A DNA stretch of 35,688 nt from Nocardiopsis xinjiangensis YIM 90004 (GCF_000341145.1 NZ_ANBE01000018.1:1-35688), one strand, 5' to 3'. Counted from the first letter of the stretch, positions 16,907-25,045 are shown. Translations and numbers: made by a program. The notes: generated by a model from the letters alone, not told the origin.

Positions 16907-18102
16907 ATGAACTTCCCCGACGGCTTCCTCTGGGGCGCGGCGACCGCACCGCACCAAGTGGAGTGCAACAACGTCAACAGTGACTGGTGGGCTCACGAAC
17001 AGGGCGTCACCGGCATGGAGCGCAGCGGTGACGCGGGGGACAGCTATCACCGCTACCCCGAGGACATGCGGCTGGTGGCCGAAGCCGGGCTGAACTGCTA
17101 CCGGTTCGGCATCGAGTGGGCCCGCATCGAACCCAGCCCGGGGCACGTGTCACACGCCGCGTTGGCCAACTACCGGCGCATGATCGACACCGCGATCGAC
17201 CTCGGCCTCACTCCGGTCGTCACGCTGCACCACTTCACCAGTCCTCGCTGGTTCTCCGAAGCCGAAGGATGGCTCGCCGAGGACGAGATGGAGCGGTTCG
17301 CCGCCTATGCGCGCGCCGCGGCCACCATCCTGGAGGACGTTCCCTGGATCTGCACGATCAACGAGCCCAACATCCTCGGCCTGATGGTCGCCATGGGCAA
17401 GCAGACGGAAACGGATCTGTCCGAGGAATGGGCCAGTCCCACCGTCGAGGACGAACGGCGCTCGGCTCTGCCCGCGCCGGATCCCCAGGTGGGGCGGAGG
17501 CTGGTCGAGGCCCACCAAGCCGTCCGCGACGTCCTGAAACAGAACACCGACGCCCGCGTCGGGTGGACGGTGGCGAACAACGCGTTCACCGCGACACCCG
17601 GCAACGAGGACAGGCTGCGCGAGGAGCGCTGCGTCCGTGAGGACCTCTACCTGGAGGCCGCGCGCGAGGACGACTTCATCGGGGTGCAGTCCTATTCCAG
17701 CCAGGTCGTCGACGAGAACGGGATCGTCCCGCACCCCCGAGCCCGGACAACACGCTGACCGGTGTGCCGTATCGGCCGGACGCCCTCGGACTCGCGGTGC
17801 GCCACACCTGGGAAGTGACCGGAGGTGTGCCGGTCATCGTCACGGAGAACGGAATCGCCACCGCGGACGACACCCGGCGTATCGCCTACACGCGTGAGGC
17901 TCTGGGGCACCTGTCCTCTGCCATGGCCGACGGGATCGATGTCCGTGGGTACCTGCACTGGAGCCTGCTGGACAACTTCGAGTGGGGCCACTGGAAACCC
18001 ACCTTTGGCCCGATCGCGGTGGACCGTGCGACCTTCGGGCGCCATCCCAAACCGAGCCTGGCGTGGTTGGGGAAGACCGCGCGTGCGGGAGCGCCGGCCT
18101 GA
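16907..18102 (+). pseudogene. GH1 beta-glucosidase with a single-base frameshift
   Basis: The ATG at 16907 follows AAGGAG by 7 bases. The frame encodes a GH1 glycosidase N-terminus (FPDGFLWGAATAPHQVE) and acid/base region CTINEPN, with Glu near residue 153. After GIVPHP (17737) the frame runs into TGA at 17757. Resuming in another frame gives SPDNTLTGVPYRPDALG, the nucleophile motif VIVTENG (Glu codon at 17845), YLHWSLLDNFEWGHW and a stop at 18102. One missing base in the C-run at 17734-17738 would restore a protein of about 398 residues. All catalytic parts are otherwise conserved, so this is either very recent inactivation or a sequence error. GH1 enzymes hydrolyse beta-glucosides or beta-galactosides; no signal peptide is present, so it acts in the cytoplasm. 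Confidence 0.85.
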
Positions 18103-18255
18103 CGAGCGGTCCGTGATCACGGCTCGTCGCGGGCCGCCGTGATGGGCGGCCTCAACGGATCCCGAACGGGCGGGGTGGTCATCGACAACCTCCACCAGGT
18201 TAGTTTCTCCACCGGCGCCGTCTACGACATCAGCGGCGGCCGAGCGACCTACTGA
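18103..18255 (+). other. Open, coding-like stretch of unknown origin after GH1
   Basis: In the same frame as the GH1 stop, 50 codons stay open to TGA 18253 and end NLHQVSFSTGAVYDISGGRA followed by TY. Base composition and residue pattern look like the C-terminus of a real beta-rich protein, but I do not recognise the family. There is no ribosome site or convincing start apart from an internal ATG near 18142. It may be the last remnant of a deleted glycosidase-locus gene. Confidence 0.3.
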
Positions 18256-18310
18256 CCAGGTGACCGGGCCCGAACGGCAGGCCCGGATTCCGGTGTCCGC
18301 ACTACTCGAT

Positions 18311-18355
18311 TGACGCGCGTTACGTGATGTGATGTCGTTAGTAACGCGCGTTACT
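18311..18355. promoter_or_regulatory. Tandem LacI-type operators O3 and O4 before the GH2 gene
   Basis: AGTAACGCGCGTTACT (18340-18355) is a perfect 16-base palindrome. A related TGACGCGCGTTACG lies at 18311-18324, with centres 30 bases apart, about three helical turns. They sit just before the GH2 translation signals and share the core of the sites near lacI. They are the strongest evidence that the divergent LacI controls both glycosidases. Confidence 0.75.
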
Positions 18356-18376
18356 TTGATTGAGGAAGGATCTGCG

Positions 18377-18433
18377 ATGACACACGTATCCGGCGGAGGC
18401 CGTTCCTGGAAGGGTGAACCAGATGGGGTATGA
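18377..18433 (+). CDS. Possible 18-codon leader ORF overlapping the GH2 start
   Basis: The best ribosome site in this region (GAGGAAGGA, 8 bases upstream) points to the ATG at 18377, not to the GH2 start. That ATG opens an 18-codon frame (MTHVSGGGRSWKGEPDGV) whose TGA at 18431 lies past the GH2 ATG at 18423 in another frame. It could be a translationally coupled leader peptide, or the original GH2 N-terminus after a small frameshift. Confidence 0.4.
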   Translation: MTHVSGGGRSWKGEPDGV

Positions 18434-20891
18434 GGACTTCAACCGCGGCTGGAGCTTCCGTCCCAAGGTCACGGCGTTCCAGGAGCTTGGCGGTACCGCC
18501 GGCAGCCAGTGGCAGGAGGTCACCCTGCCCCACGACGCCCTCATCGCCGCGGCCCGGCGCCCCGACACTCCACGTGGGGAGACGACCGCCTACTTTCCGG
18601 GAGGCGCGTTCGAGTACCGCAAGACGTTCGCCGTCCCCGGCGAGGACCGCGGCAAGCGGATCCTGCTGGAGTTCGACGGCGTCTACCGCGATGCCATGGT
18701 GTACGTGAACGGACACCTGGCCGGACAGCACGCCTTCGGGTACTCCCGGTTCACCGTGCGGGTCGATCCCTATCTGGACTTCGGCGCCGACAACGAGGTA
18801 CGTGTCGCCTGCCGCGCCCACCTCGACAGTCGCTGGTACTCGGGGGCGGGCATCCACCGCGACGTGCGCCTGGTGGTGAAGAATTCCCTGCACATCGCGC
18901 ACGACGGCGTCACGGTCACCACCCCTGACGTGGACGACCAGCGTGCCGTCGTCGAGGTCGCCGCGCGGGTGGCCAACACCGGCGCGGTCACGACCACGGC
19001 GCGGGTCACCGCCGTGATCATCGACGGCGAGGGCCGAGAGGTGGCCACCTCCACCTCACCGGTCACGCTGCTGCCCTCTGATGAAGGGATCGTCCGCCGC
19101 CGCCTGTTCGTGCCCCACCCCGCGCGGTGGAGCGTCGAGTCCCCGCATCTGTACGAGGTGCGTCTGCGTCTGGACGAAGACGGGGAGACCGTCGACGAGG
19201 AAGCGGTGACCTTCGGTATCCGTACACTCCAGCTCGATCCCGGGAGGGGCCTGCGGATCAACGGGGAGCCGGTCAAGCTTCGCGGAGCGTGTATCCACTC
19301 CGACAACGGTCCTCTGGGCGCGGCCGCGGTCGGAGCGGCGGAGGTACGACGCATCGCCCTGTTGAAGGAGGCCGGGTTCAACGCCGTCCGCATCTCCCAC
19401 AACCCGGCCGGCAGCGCGCTGCTCGACGCCTGTGACCGGCTGGGCATGCTGGTGATGGACGAGACCTTCGACATGTGGACGTCGGGTAAGTCCGACTTCG
19501 ACTACGCCTCCGACTTCGCCCAGTGGTGGGAACGAGATGTCGAGGCCCTGGTGGCCAAGGACTTCAACCACCCCAGCGTCGTGTTCTACTCCATCGGCAA
19601 CGAAATCCCCGAGACCGGCACCGGTGTCGGCGCGGCCTGGGGCCGACGCCTCGCGGAGAAGGTCCGGTCTTTGGACCCGACACGGTTCGTCACCAACGGC
19701 ATCAACAATTTCGTCTCCCTGTTGGACACCGTCCTGCCCGAAATGCAGCGGCAGAGCCAGGCGCGCGAGGAGGAACAGGAGCAGGCCGCCGCAGGCGGGG
19801 TGAACACCATGATGGCCGGGTTCGGACAGATGATGGGACAGATCCAGGCCTCCGAACACGCCACACGGCGAACCGAGGAGTCCTACGCCGTCCTGGACGT
19901 GGCGGGCATGAACTACGGGGACGCCCGCTACACCTTGGACCGGCAGCTCTTCCCCGACCGCGTCATCATCGGAACCGAGACGTGGCCATCACAGATCGAC
20001 GCCAACTGGGAACTCGTCAAGGCCAACGACCACGTACTCGGCGACTTCACCTGGACCGGTTGGGACTACCTCGGCGAGACCGGCGTCGGCCTGGTCAGAT
20101 ACGAGGAGGACAGCGGAACCTCCGCCGACGTCGCCTTCTCCGCGGGCTATCCCGCGCTGACGGCTTGGTGCGGTGACATCGACATCACAGGTCGGCGGCG
20201 TCCGATGTCCTTCTACCGGGAGACCGTCTTCGGTCTGCGCACCGAGCCCTACATCGCGGTACAGGACCCCGCTCGCAACGGCAGGGCGGTCAAGGTCGCC
20301 ACTCCGTGGGCCTGGAACGACGTGACCGACAGCTGGACCTGGCCCGGATGTGAGGGCAGACCCGTACATGTCGAGGTCTACAGCGACGCCGAGGAGGTCG
20401 AACTCCTCCTGGACGGCACCGTGATCGGCCGCGCCCCGGTCGGCGGGACCAAGAGCCATCAGGCCGACTTCGAGCTTATCTACCAGCCGGGGGAGCTTAT
20501 CGCCGTTTCCTACTCCGGCGGCGAGGAGACCGGTAGGTCACGCCTCGTCACGGCCGGGGACGCTCTTCACCTGCGGGCCCGAGCCGAGAGGACCCGGCTG
20601 GACGCCGACACCAGGGACCTGGCCTTCATCGCCCTGGAGCTCACCGACGCCGATGGCGTCGTCCGCGCTGACGTCGAACGCACGGTCTCGGTCACCGTGG
20701 ACGGCGCGGGAGTACTCCAGGCCCTGGCCAGCGCCAACCCCGTTACCGAGGAGGGGTTCACCGACGGCAAGCATCTGACCTTCGGTGGACGCGCGCTGGC
20801 CATCGTCCGACCGACCGGCACCGGGTCGATCACGGTCACGGCGCTGTGTGAGGGCTGCGAGCCGACGACGGTCGCACTGACCGCTCGCTGA
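18423..20891 (+). CDS. GH2 beta-galactosidase/beta-glycosidase with DUF4982 and GH2 C-terminal domain
   Basis: This 822-residue protein shows the full GH2 layout: a jelly-roll sugar-binding domain (residues 5-175), an Ig-like domain (180-275), a TIM barrel (280-600), a DUF4982 domain near 620-690 and a final GH2_C5-like beta domain (705-820). The acid/base glutamate is in YSIGNEIPE (about residue 394) and the nucleophile in IIGTETWP (about 519). An Arg/Gln/Glu/Met-rich insertion (QSQAREEEQEQAAAGG) lies between them. No signal peptide is visible, so it is cytoplasmic. The start is ATG 18423, with GGAAGGG 8 bases upstream, although GTG 18414 is open. Two LacI-type operators and a short overlapping leader frame precede it. 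It probably releases beta-galactosyl or related sugars; exact specificity is not readable. Confidence 0.9.
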   Translation: MGYEDFNRGWSFRPKVTAFQELGGTAGSQWQEVTLPHDALIAAARRPDTPRGETTAYFPGGAFEYRKTFAVPGEDRGKRILLEFDGVYRDAMVYVNGHLAGQHAFGYSRFTVRVDPYLDFGADNEVRVACRAHLDSRWYSGAGIHRDVRLVVKNSLHIAHDGVTVTTPDVDDQRAVVEVAARVANTGAVTTTARVTAVIIDGEGREVATSTSPVTLLPSDEGIVRRRLFVPHPARWSVESPHLYEVRLRLDEDGETVDEEAVTFGIRTLQLDPGRGLRINGEPVKLRGACIHSDNGPLGAAAVGAAEVRRIALLKEAGFNAVRISHNPAGSALLDACDRLGMLVMDETFDMWTSGKSDFDYASDFAQWWERDVEALVAKDFNHPSVVFYSIGNEIPETGTGVGAAWGRRLAEKVRSLDPTRFVTNGINNFVSLLDTVLPEMQRQSQAREEEQEQAAAGGVNTMMAGFGQMMGQIQASEHATRRTEESYAVLDVAGMNYGDARYTLDRQLFPDRVIIGTETWPSQIDANWELVKANDHVLGDFTWTGWDYLGETGVGLVRYEEDSGTSADVAFSAGYPALTAWCGDIDITGRRRPMSFYRETVFGLRTEPYIAVQDPARNGRAVKVATPWAWNDVTDSWTWPGCEGRPVHVEVYSDAEEVELLLDGTVIGRAPVGGTKSHQADFELIYQPGELIAVSYSGGEETGRSRLVTAGDALHLRARAERTRLDADTRDLAFIALELTDADGVVRADVERTVSVTVDGAGVLQALASANPVTEEGFTDGKHLTFGGRALAIVRPTGTGSITVTALCEGCEPTTVALTAR

Positions 20892-20944
20892 TCCATCCCG
20901 GCCGCTGGACGTCGCTGCGGAGAGGACAGCCCTGGGCTCTCCTG

Positions 20945-20978
20945 GTGGGGTAATGGGCCCATGAGCCCATCACCCCAC
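20945..20978 (+). terminator. Hairpin terminator after the GH2 gene
   Basis: The left arm (20945-20958, ending ATGGGC) pairs with 20965-20978 (starting GCCCAT) through about 13 pairs with one A/C mismatch, closed by a CCATGA loop. It lies 54 bases after the GH2 stop. No U-tract follows. Confidence 0.7.
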
Positions 20979-21049
20979 ACAGCACGGTCATCCGCCACAT
21001 GACGACGCGTACCAACACCATCCGGACCGTTACTGGACTCGTCGAGGTG

Positions 21050-21184
21050 TCAGCGCCGGTGCGGTGCGGTCAGGGCTTCGTGGGTCGCTTCCAGGATCTT
21101 CTCCGACAGTTCCGTGCCCGCCGTGGCCCGGGCGAGCAGGATCGCGCCGACCAGAGCGGCCACCACGGGAAGGCCGTCGTCGGC
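21050..21184 (-). pseudogene. C-terminal fragment of a TetR-family regulator joined to a PrpE fragment
   Basis: The minus-strand frame ends VAALVGAILLARATAGTELS then EKILEATHEALTAPHRR, a typical last helix of one TetR subgroup. It is fused in frame to RTDDVINVAGHRLST, which belongs to an acyl-CoA synthetase, at about 21185. The chimeric frame (21050-21238) is the product of a deletion, not a gene. Confidence 0.62.
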
Positions 21185-21835
21185 GTCGGTGGACAGCCGG
21201 TGTCCGGCGACGTTGATGACGTCGTCGGTACGGCCCATGACGAAGACATAGCCGTCTTCGTCGATGTGGCCGGGGTAGGCGGACAGGTAGGAGGCGACGT
21301 AGCGGTCGTCGTCCTTCCAGAGAGTGGGGAGTGCGCCGGGGGCAGGGGGAGCCTCACGACGATCGCACCGTCGACGCCCGCGGGCTCCTGCTCGCCCGAT
21401 GAGTCGAGGCGCTCGCCGGCGAGGAAGAGATAGCGCAGGTGGGAAAGGTCGTAGCCGGCGGTGAGCGCCCCCTACGGGTCCTCCTTCCTGATCGCCCGGA
21501 AGGCGGTGGGCGCCGTGAACACGGTCTTGATCCGGTACTCGGCGGCGACGCGCCAGAACCGGCCCGCGTCCGGTGCGCCGACCGGTTTGCCCTCGTACAG
21601 GACCGTCGTCGCGCCGACCAGCAGGGGCGCGTAGACGATGCGGGAGTGCCCGACGACCCAGCCGACGTCGGAGCCGGTGAACATCGTCTCGCCCGGCCCT
21701 ACGTCGTACACGGCGCCCATCGACCAGTGCAGGGCGACCGCGTAGCCGCCGCAGTCACGCACGACCCCCTTGGGCTTTCCGGTCGTTCCGGACGTGTAGA
21801 GGATGTAGACCTAGGGCTTCCGTGGTCCTGAGCTG
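21185..21835 (-). pseudogene. Propionyl-CoA synthetase (PrpE-like) pseudogene
   Basis: Pieces of an acetyl/propionyl-CoA synthetase appear in order in different frames: VYILYTSGTTGKPKGVVRD (21827 downward), ALHWSMGAVYDVGPGETMF, FTGSDVGWVVGHSRIVYAPL, VFTAPTAFRAIRKEDP then a stop near 21472. In a second frame come YDLSHLRYLFLAGERLD and GVDGAIVVRLPLPP, and in a third YVASYLSAYPGHIDEDGYVF and RTDDVINVAGHRLST. The N-terminal 200 or so residues, the QTETG motif and the catalytic lysine end are gone. Propionyl-CoA synthetases activate propionate; this copy is dead. Confidence 0.85.
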
Positions 21836-21910
21836 CTGGGCAGCAGGGCACGTAGCGCTCCCACCGCTCGTCCGACAGTCGGACATGTCGAGGCACAGCG
21901 GATAGGGGAC

Positions 21911-21947
21911 GCTGCTCGCCCCGGGCCGACGGTCCGGGGCGAGCAGC
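21911..21947 (-). terminator. Strong hairpin terminator immediately after the acetyltransferase
   Basis: GCTGCTCGCCCCGG (21911-21924) and CCGGGGCGAGCAGC (21934-21947) form a perfect 14-bp stem with a 9-base loop. The stem abuts the acetyltransferase stop codon on the minus strand. Confidence 0.8.
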
Positions 21948-22499
21948 TCAGTCGATGCTCTTGACCATCCGGGCGGGCACGCCCGCGGCCAGCGTGCGTG
22001 CGGGCACGTCCCGGGTGACGACTGCCCCGGAGGCCACCACAGAGCCTGCACCGATGGTCACGCCCTGGGTGACCACGGCGGCCGCACCGATCCAGACGTC
22101 GTCCTCGATCACGATCGGGGCGCTGGTGACGTACTCGCGCCGCTCGGCCAGCGGCAGCGGGTGCCCACCGGTGATGAGGCTGACCCGTGAAGCGATCATG
22201 ACGTTGTCGCCGATGGTGATGCCACCGTTGTCCATGAAGGTGCAGCCCTGGTTGACGAAGACGTTCTTGCCGAACTTTGTGCCCAGGCCGTACTCGGTGA
22301 AGAAGGGCGGGTAAATCGTCACTGACTCCGGCAACGGGCCACCAAAGACAACCGAGAGTAGTTCCGCACGGGCCTCGGTGTCGCTGAACGGCAGCACGTT
22401 CAGCCGTGAGGTCGCGTCAGTGACCTGAGCAATCCTCTCCGCATAGCGCGCGAACTCAGGCGTTCGGACGTAAATGACCTGCTCTGTGCGGGTAGACAT
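21948..22499 (-). CDS. Hexapeptide-repeat O-acetyltransferase (maltose/galactoside acetyltransferase type)
   Basis: This 183-residue protein has an N-terminal helical cap (residues 1-55, the Mac domain position). A left-handed beta-helix follows with hexad-like repeats: GKNVFVNQGCTFMDNGGITI, then GDNVMIASRVSLITGGHPLP with the probable catalytic histidine in GGHPL, VIEDDVWIGAAAVVTQGVTI and GAGSVVASGAVVTRDVPART. The end, LAAGVPARMVKSID, is standard for CoA-dependent sugar O-acetyltransferases, which work as trimers in the cytoplasm. The ATG at 22499 is favoured because the domain begins there; an AGGAG touches it and is too close to be ideal. It is divergent from a LysR gene across 88 bases. 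Confidence 0.9.
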   Translation of the reverse strand: MSTRTEQVIYVRTPEFARYAERIAQVTDATSRLNVLPFSDTEARAELLSVVFGGPLPESVTIYPPFFTEYGLGTKFGKNVFVNQGCTFMDNGGITIGDNVMIASRVSLITGGHPLPLAERREYVTSAPIVIEDDVWIGAAAVVTQGVTIGAGSVVASGAVVTRDVPARTLAAGVPARMVKSID

Positions 22500-22555
22500 G
22501 CTCCTGATCCCAGCAGCACGACAGAGCCCCGTCAAACAACCCGACACCCCCAGAT

Positions 22556-22581
22556 ACAACCACTGGTTGTGCCTGTAGAGT
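22556..22581 (+). promoter_or_regulatory. LysR-type palindrome overlapping a leaderless promoter
   Basis: ACAACCACTGGTTGT (22556-22570) is a perfect palindrome with 7-base arms around a central C. TAGAGT (22576-22581) is a good actinobacterial -10 box and lies 6 bases before the GTG start of the LysR gene, implying leaderless mRNA. The palindrome occupies the -35/spacer region, fitting negative autoregulation, and lies 57 bases before the divergent acetyltransferase start. Confidence 0.6.
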
Positions 22582-22587
22582 CGTGGT

Positions 22588-23532
22588 GTGGACAGCGAAG
22601 CGGTACGGACCTTCGCGGCTATCGCCGAGGCCGGGCAGTTCCAGGCCGCGGCCGACGAACTCGGGATCAGCCAGCAGGCGGTCTCCAAACGGATCGTGAC
22701 CCTGGAGAAGAGCCTTGGAGTCTCGCTCCTGGTGCGCACCTCCCGCGGATCACGGCTGAGCCTGGACGGGCAGGTCTTCCTCCCGCACGCCAAGAAGGTT
22801 CTGGCAGCGCTCGAGGAGGCGGAGCAGGCCGTGCGCCCCGGCAGCCGGCCCTTGCGCGTGGACGTCCTTAACCGGCGTATCGCCCCGGCCCAGGCCGTCC
22901 ACCGCTTCTACCGCTCGCGCCCCGACACGGCTCTGGACGTGGTCACGCTCGGCGAGGAGAACGCTGCTCAGGTGGCCTGGGCCGTGCTCGAAGGAAGCAT
23001 CGATGCCTCCTTCCGGGCCCTGCCGGCAGACCAGGTCCCTGCGGGGATCAGAGCCGAACGGCTCCTGGACGTTCCTCTGCAGCTCCTGCTCGGCCCCGCC
23101 CATCCGCTGGCGGCAAAGGACCAGGTCCGGCCCTCTGACCTCGTCGGTCACCGCATCTGGATCCCCGGTATCAGGCCGGGCACGGAGTGGGAGCAGTTCT
23201 ACCGGTCGCTCTCGCAGGACTTCGGGCTGAGTATCGACGCCCTTGGCCCCAATTTCGGGGACGAGGCCCTCATGGACGCACTGGCTGGGTCGGCCTCTCT
23301 GGCGACCCTGGTCGGCACCGACGACCGGTACCTGTGGCCCGACGGCTACGGCCTGCGACACATCCCTTTGCGAGAACCGACACCGATCTACCCGCATCTG
23401 CTGCTCACGCGTGCCGACCACCGGCATCCCGTGCTGACCGACCTGCGCAACTACCTGCGAGCCTCACAACCGCAGGTCGCCGACGAGGTGTGGGTCCCCA
23501 ACTGGGTGAGTCCTGACCGGACGCCGATGTAG
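22588..23532 (+). CDS. LysR-family transcriptional regulator
   Basis: This 314-residue LTTR has the standard helix-turn-helix (FQAAADELGISQQAVSKRI, residues 18-36) and the following wing (LGVSLLVRTSRGSRLSLDGQ). An effector domain follows from about residue 90, with LLLGPAHPLAAKDQVRPSDL as the hinge/RD-II region. It starts with GTG at 22588 without a ribosome site, consistent with leaderless translation. Divergence from the acetyltransferase gene makes that gene its probable target. The effector cannot be predicted. Confidence 0.9.
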   Translation: MDSEAVRTFAAIAEAGQFQAAADELGISQQAVSKRIVTLEKSLGVSLLVRTSRGSRLSLDGQVFLPHAKKVLAALEEAEQAVRPGSRPLRVDVLNRRIAPAQAVHRFYRSRPDTALDVVTLGEENAAQVAWAVLEGSIDASFRALPADQVPAGIRAERLLDVPLQLLLGPAHPLAAKDQVRPSDLVGHRIWIPGIRPGTEWEQFYRSLSQDFGLSIDALGPNFGDEALMDALAGSASLATLVGTDDRYLWPDGYGLRHIPLREPTPIYPHLLLTRADHRHPVLTDLRNYLRASQPQVADEVWVPNWVSPDRTPM

Positions 23533-23580
23533 CAGACACGTCCTAGTTGACCGGCCGCGATGAGCACCGACAGGTGCTGT

Positions 23581-24012
23581 TTACCGCTGTCGTATATGAG
23601 AGGAGCGACGGGTTGCTGTGAGCACGGCGCCGAGGACCATGGCGGTTGCGAGGGCGCCGAGAGCCACGGAAGTAAGGACAGCAGCCTCGGTCGAGGCAGA
23701 TGCTTTTGGGTCGGCGACCAGCGCTGCGAGGACTACGCCAAGCCCCGCCGCCACCGTGATGACTGTCTTTGTCACACCAGAGGCCTCTCCTGCTCACTTT
23801 GGGTCGACCATCCCCTGTGTAGCGACCAACGTGAGCGCGTTCGCGACCCCTAGCCCCGCTCCACAGATGGCGACGGCGACAAGGTAGGTGGTCAGCGTGA
23901 TGGCATGTGCGGCTGTCAGCAGGGCCGCGGCGGACACGGGAAGCGACACCGCCATTACGGCGGTCGCGTGCTCGGGGTGCACTCGGCCGGCGGCCGGGCC
24001 CGCTGTTGTCAT
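23581..24012 (-). pseudogene. MFS transporter remnant, nonsense-mutated and cut by an IS element
   Basis: The minus frame encodes four C-terminal helices of a major facilitator (MAVSLPVSAAALLTAAHAIT, YLVAVAICGAGLGVANALTL, VITVAAGLGVVLAALVADPK, VALGALATAMVLGAVLTATR). In the loop GMVDPK-stop-AGEASGVTKT an in-frame TGA (23794-23796) replaces what is probably arginine. The 5' part ends exactly at the insertion point of the neighbouring IS5-type element (24012), and nothing on its far side (after 24866) looks like the missing N-terminal half, so that part is lost. Confidence 0.72.
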
Positions 24013-24866
24013 AAGAGCTCATCTCATTTGGATTCTCGGTAACCTGGCCGCGTGTCGATGGTTGAACGCCTTGTGCCGGATGAGCTGTGGGAACTGTTCC
24101 AGCGAGTGGTGCCCGAGGCACCCACCCGTCCCCAGGGCGGCGGCCGGCGCAGACACGGGGACCGCGAGGTGCTGGCCGCGATCATCTCCGTCGCGACCAG
24201 CGGCTGCACCTGGGCGCAGCTCCCGCCGGTGTTCGGCCCGTCCGGACCCACCGCGCACCGCCGCTTCACCGAGTGGACCCGCGCCCGGGCCCGGGCCAAA
24301 CCACACCGGCTGGTCCTGGACGAACTCGGCTCCCGAGGTGAGGTGGACTGGTCGCGGTGCGCGATCGACTCGGTCAACATGCGTGCCCTCAAAGGGGGGA
24401 CCTGACGGGTCCGAATCCTGTCGACCGGGGCGAGAAGGGCGCGAAGATCCATTTGATCACCGACCAGGCCGGGCTGCCCCTGTCCGTGGCGATCTCGGGG
24501 GCCAACACCCACGACAGCCAGGCCCTGCGGCCCTTGGTCCGCGGGATCCCGCCGATCCGCTCCCGCCGCGGGCCGAGGCGGCGCAGGCCAGCCAAGCTGC
24601 ACGGAGACAAGGGCTACGATTACGACCACCTGCGCCGCTGGCTCCGCGAACGCGGCATCGTCCACCGCCTGGCCCGCAAGGGTGTGGAGTCCTCGAAGCG
24701 GTTGGGCCGGCACCGGTGGCAGGTCGAGCGCACCATGGCCTGGCTGGCCGGATGCCGCCGCCTGCACCGCCGTTACGAACGCAAGGCCGAGCACTTCTTG
24801 GCCTTCACCGGCATCGCCTGCACACTGATTTGCTACCGCAGACTCACCAAATGAGATGAGCTCTTA
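24012..24866 (+). mobile_element. Complete IS5-family (IS427-group-like) insertion sequence
   Basis: The ends are perfect 20-base inverted repeats: TAAGAGCTCATCTCATTTGG at 24012-24031 and its complement at 24847-24866. The outermost TA on each side may be the duplicated target, giving an element of about 851 bp (24014-24864). A two-frame transposase fills it. The size, short ends and frameshifted DDE transposase fit IS5/IS427 elements. With perfect ends and open frames it looks recent and possibly active. Confidence 0.88.
24052..24854 (+). CDS. IS5-family transposase, made by programmed -1 frameshift
   Basis: The first frame (24052-24405) carries the N-terminal DUF4096-like domain (VPDELWELFQRVVPEAPTRP, ISVATSGCTWAQLPPVFG) and the first aspartate in CAIDSVNMRALKGG, then stops. 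The second frame (to 24854) continues with VDRGEKGAKIHLITDQAGLP, the second aspartate in HGDKGYDYDHLRRWL and the glutamate in WQVERTMAWLAGCRRL. The frames overlap at AAAGGGGGG (24391-24399), a classic slippery tract; slipping back one base joins them into one protein of about 267 residues. The start is GTG 24052 or ATG 24058, with no clear ribosome site. Confidence 0.85.
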
Positions 24867-25045
24867 GCGCGGGCTTTCATACCGATGTTCCCGCTCCTGC
24901 CGCCGCATCCGCCCTCACAGTGGGCAGCCGGGGCGTTTCATCCGAGGAGCGAGGGGTGCGGAGTTTAGCGGTAGGGCCGTGACCCCGACCTATCGACCTG
25001 GGTGCGCCTGCGGTTCGTCGTTCTCTGAACCCAAACCGTGCGCCC

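Noticed and set aside
18414-18416. GTG 18414 as the GH2 start
   Set aside because: It overlaps the GGAAGGG sequence that would have to serve as its own ribosome site; ATG 18423 is better spaced.
21050-21238. The chimeric frame 21050-21238 as a small regulatory protein
   Set aside because: Its first part belongs to PrpE and its second to TetR; no ribosome site or complete domain exists.
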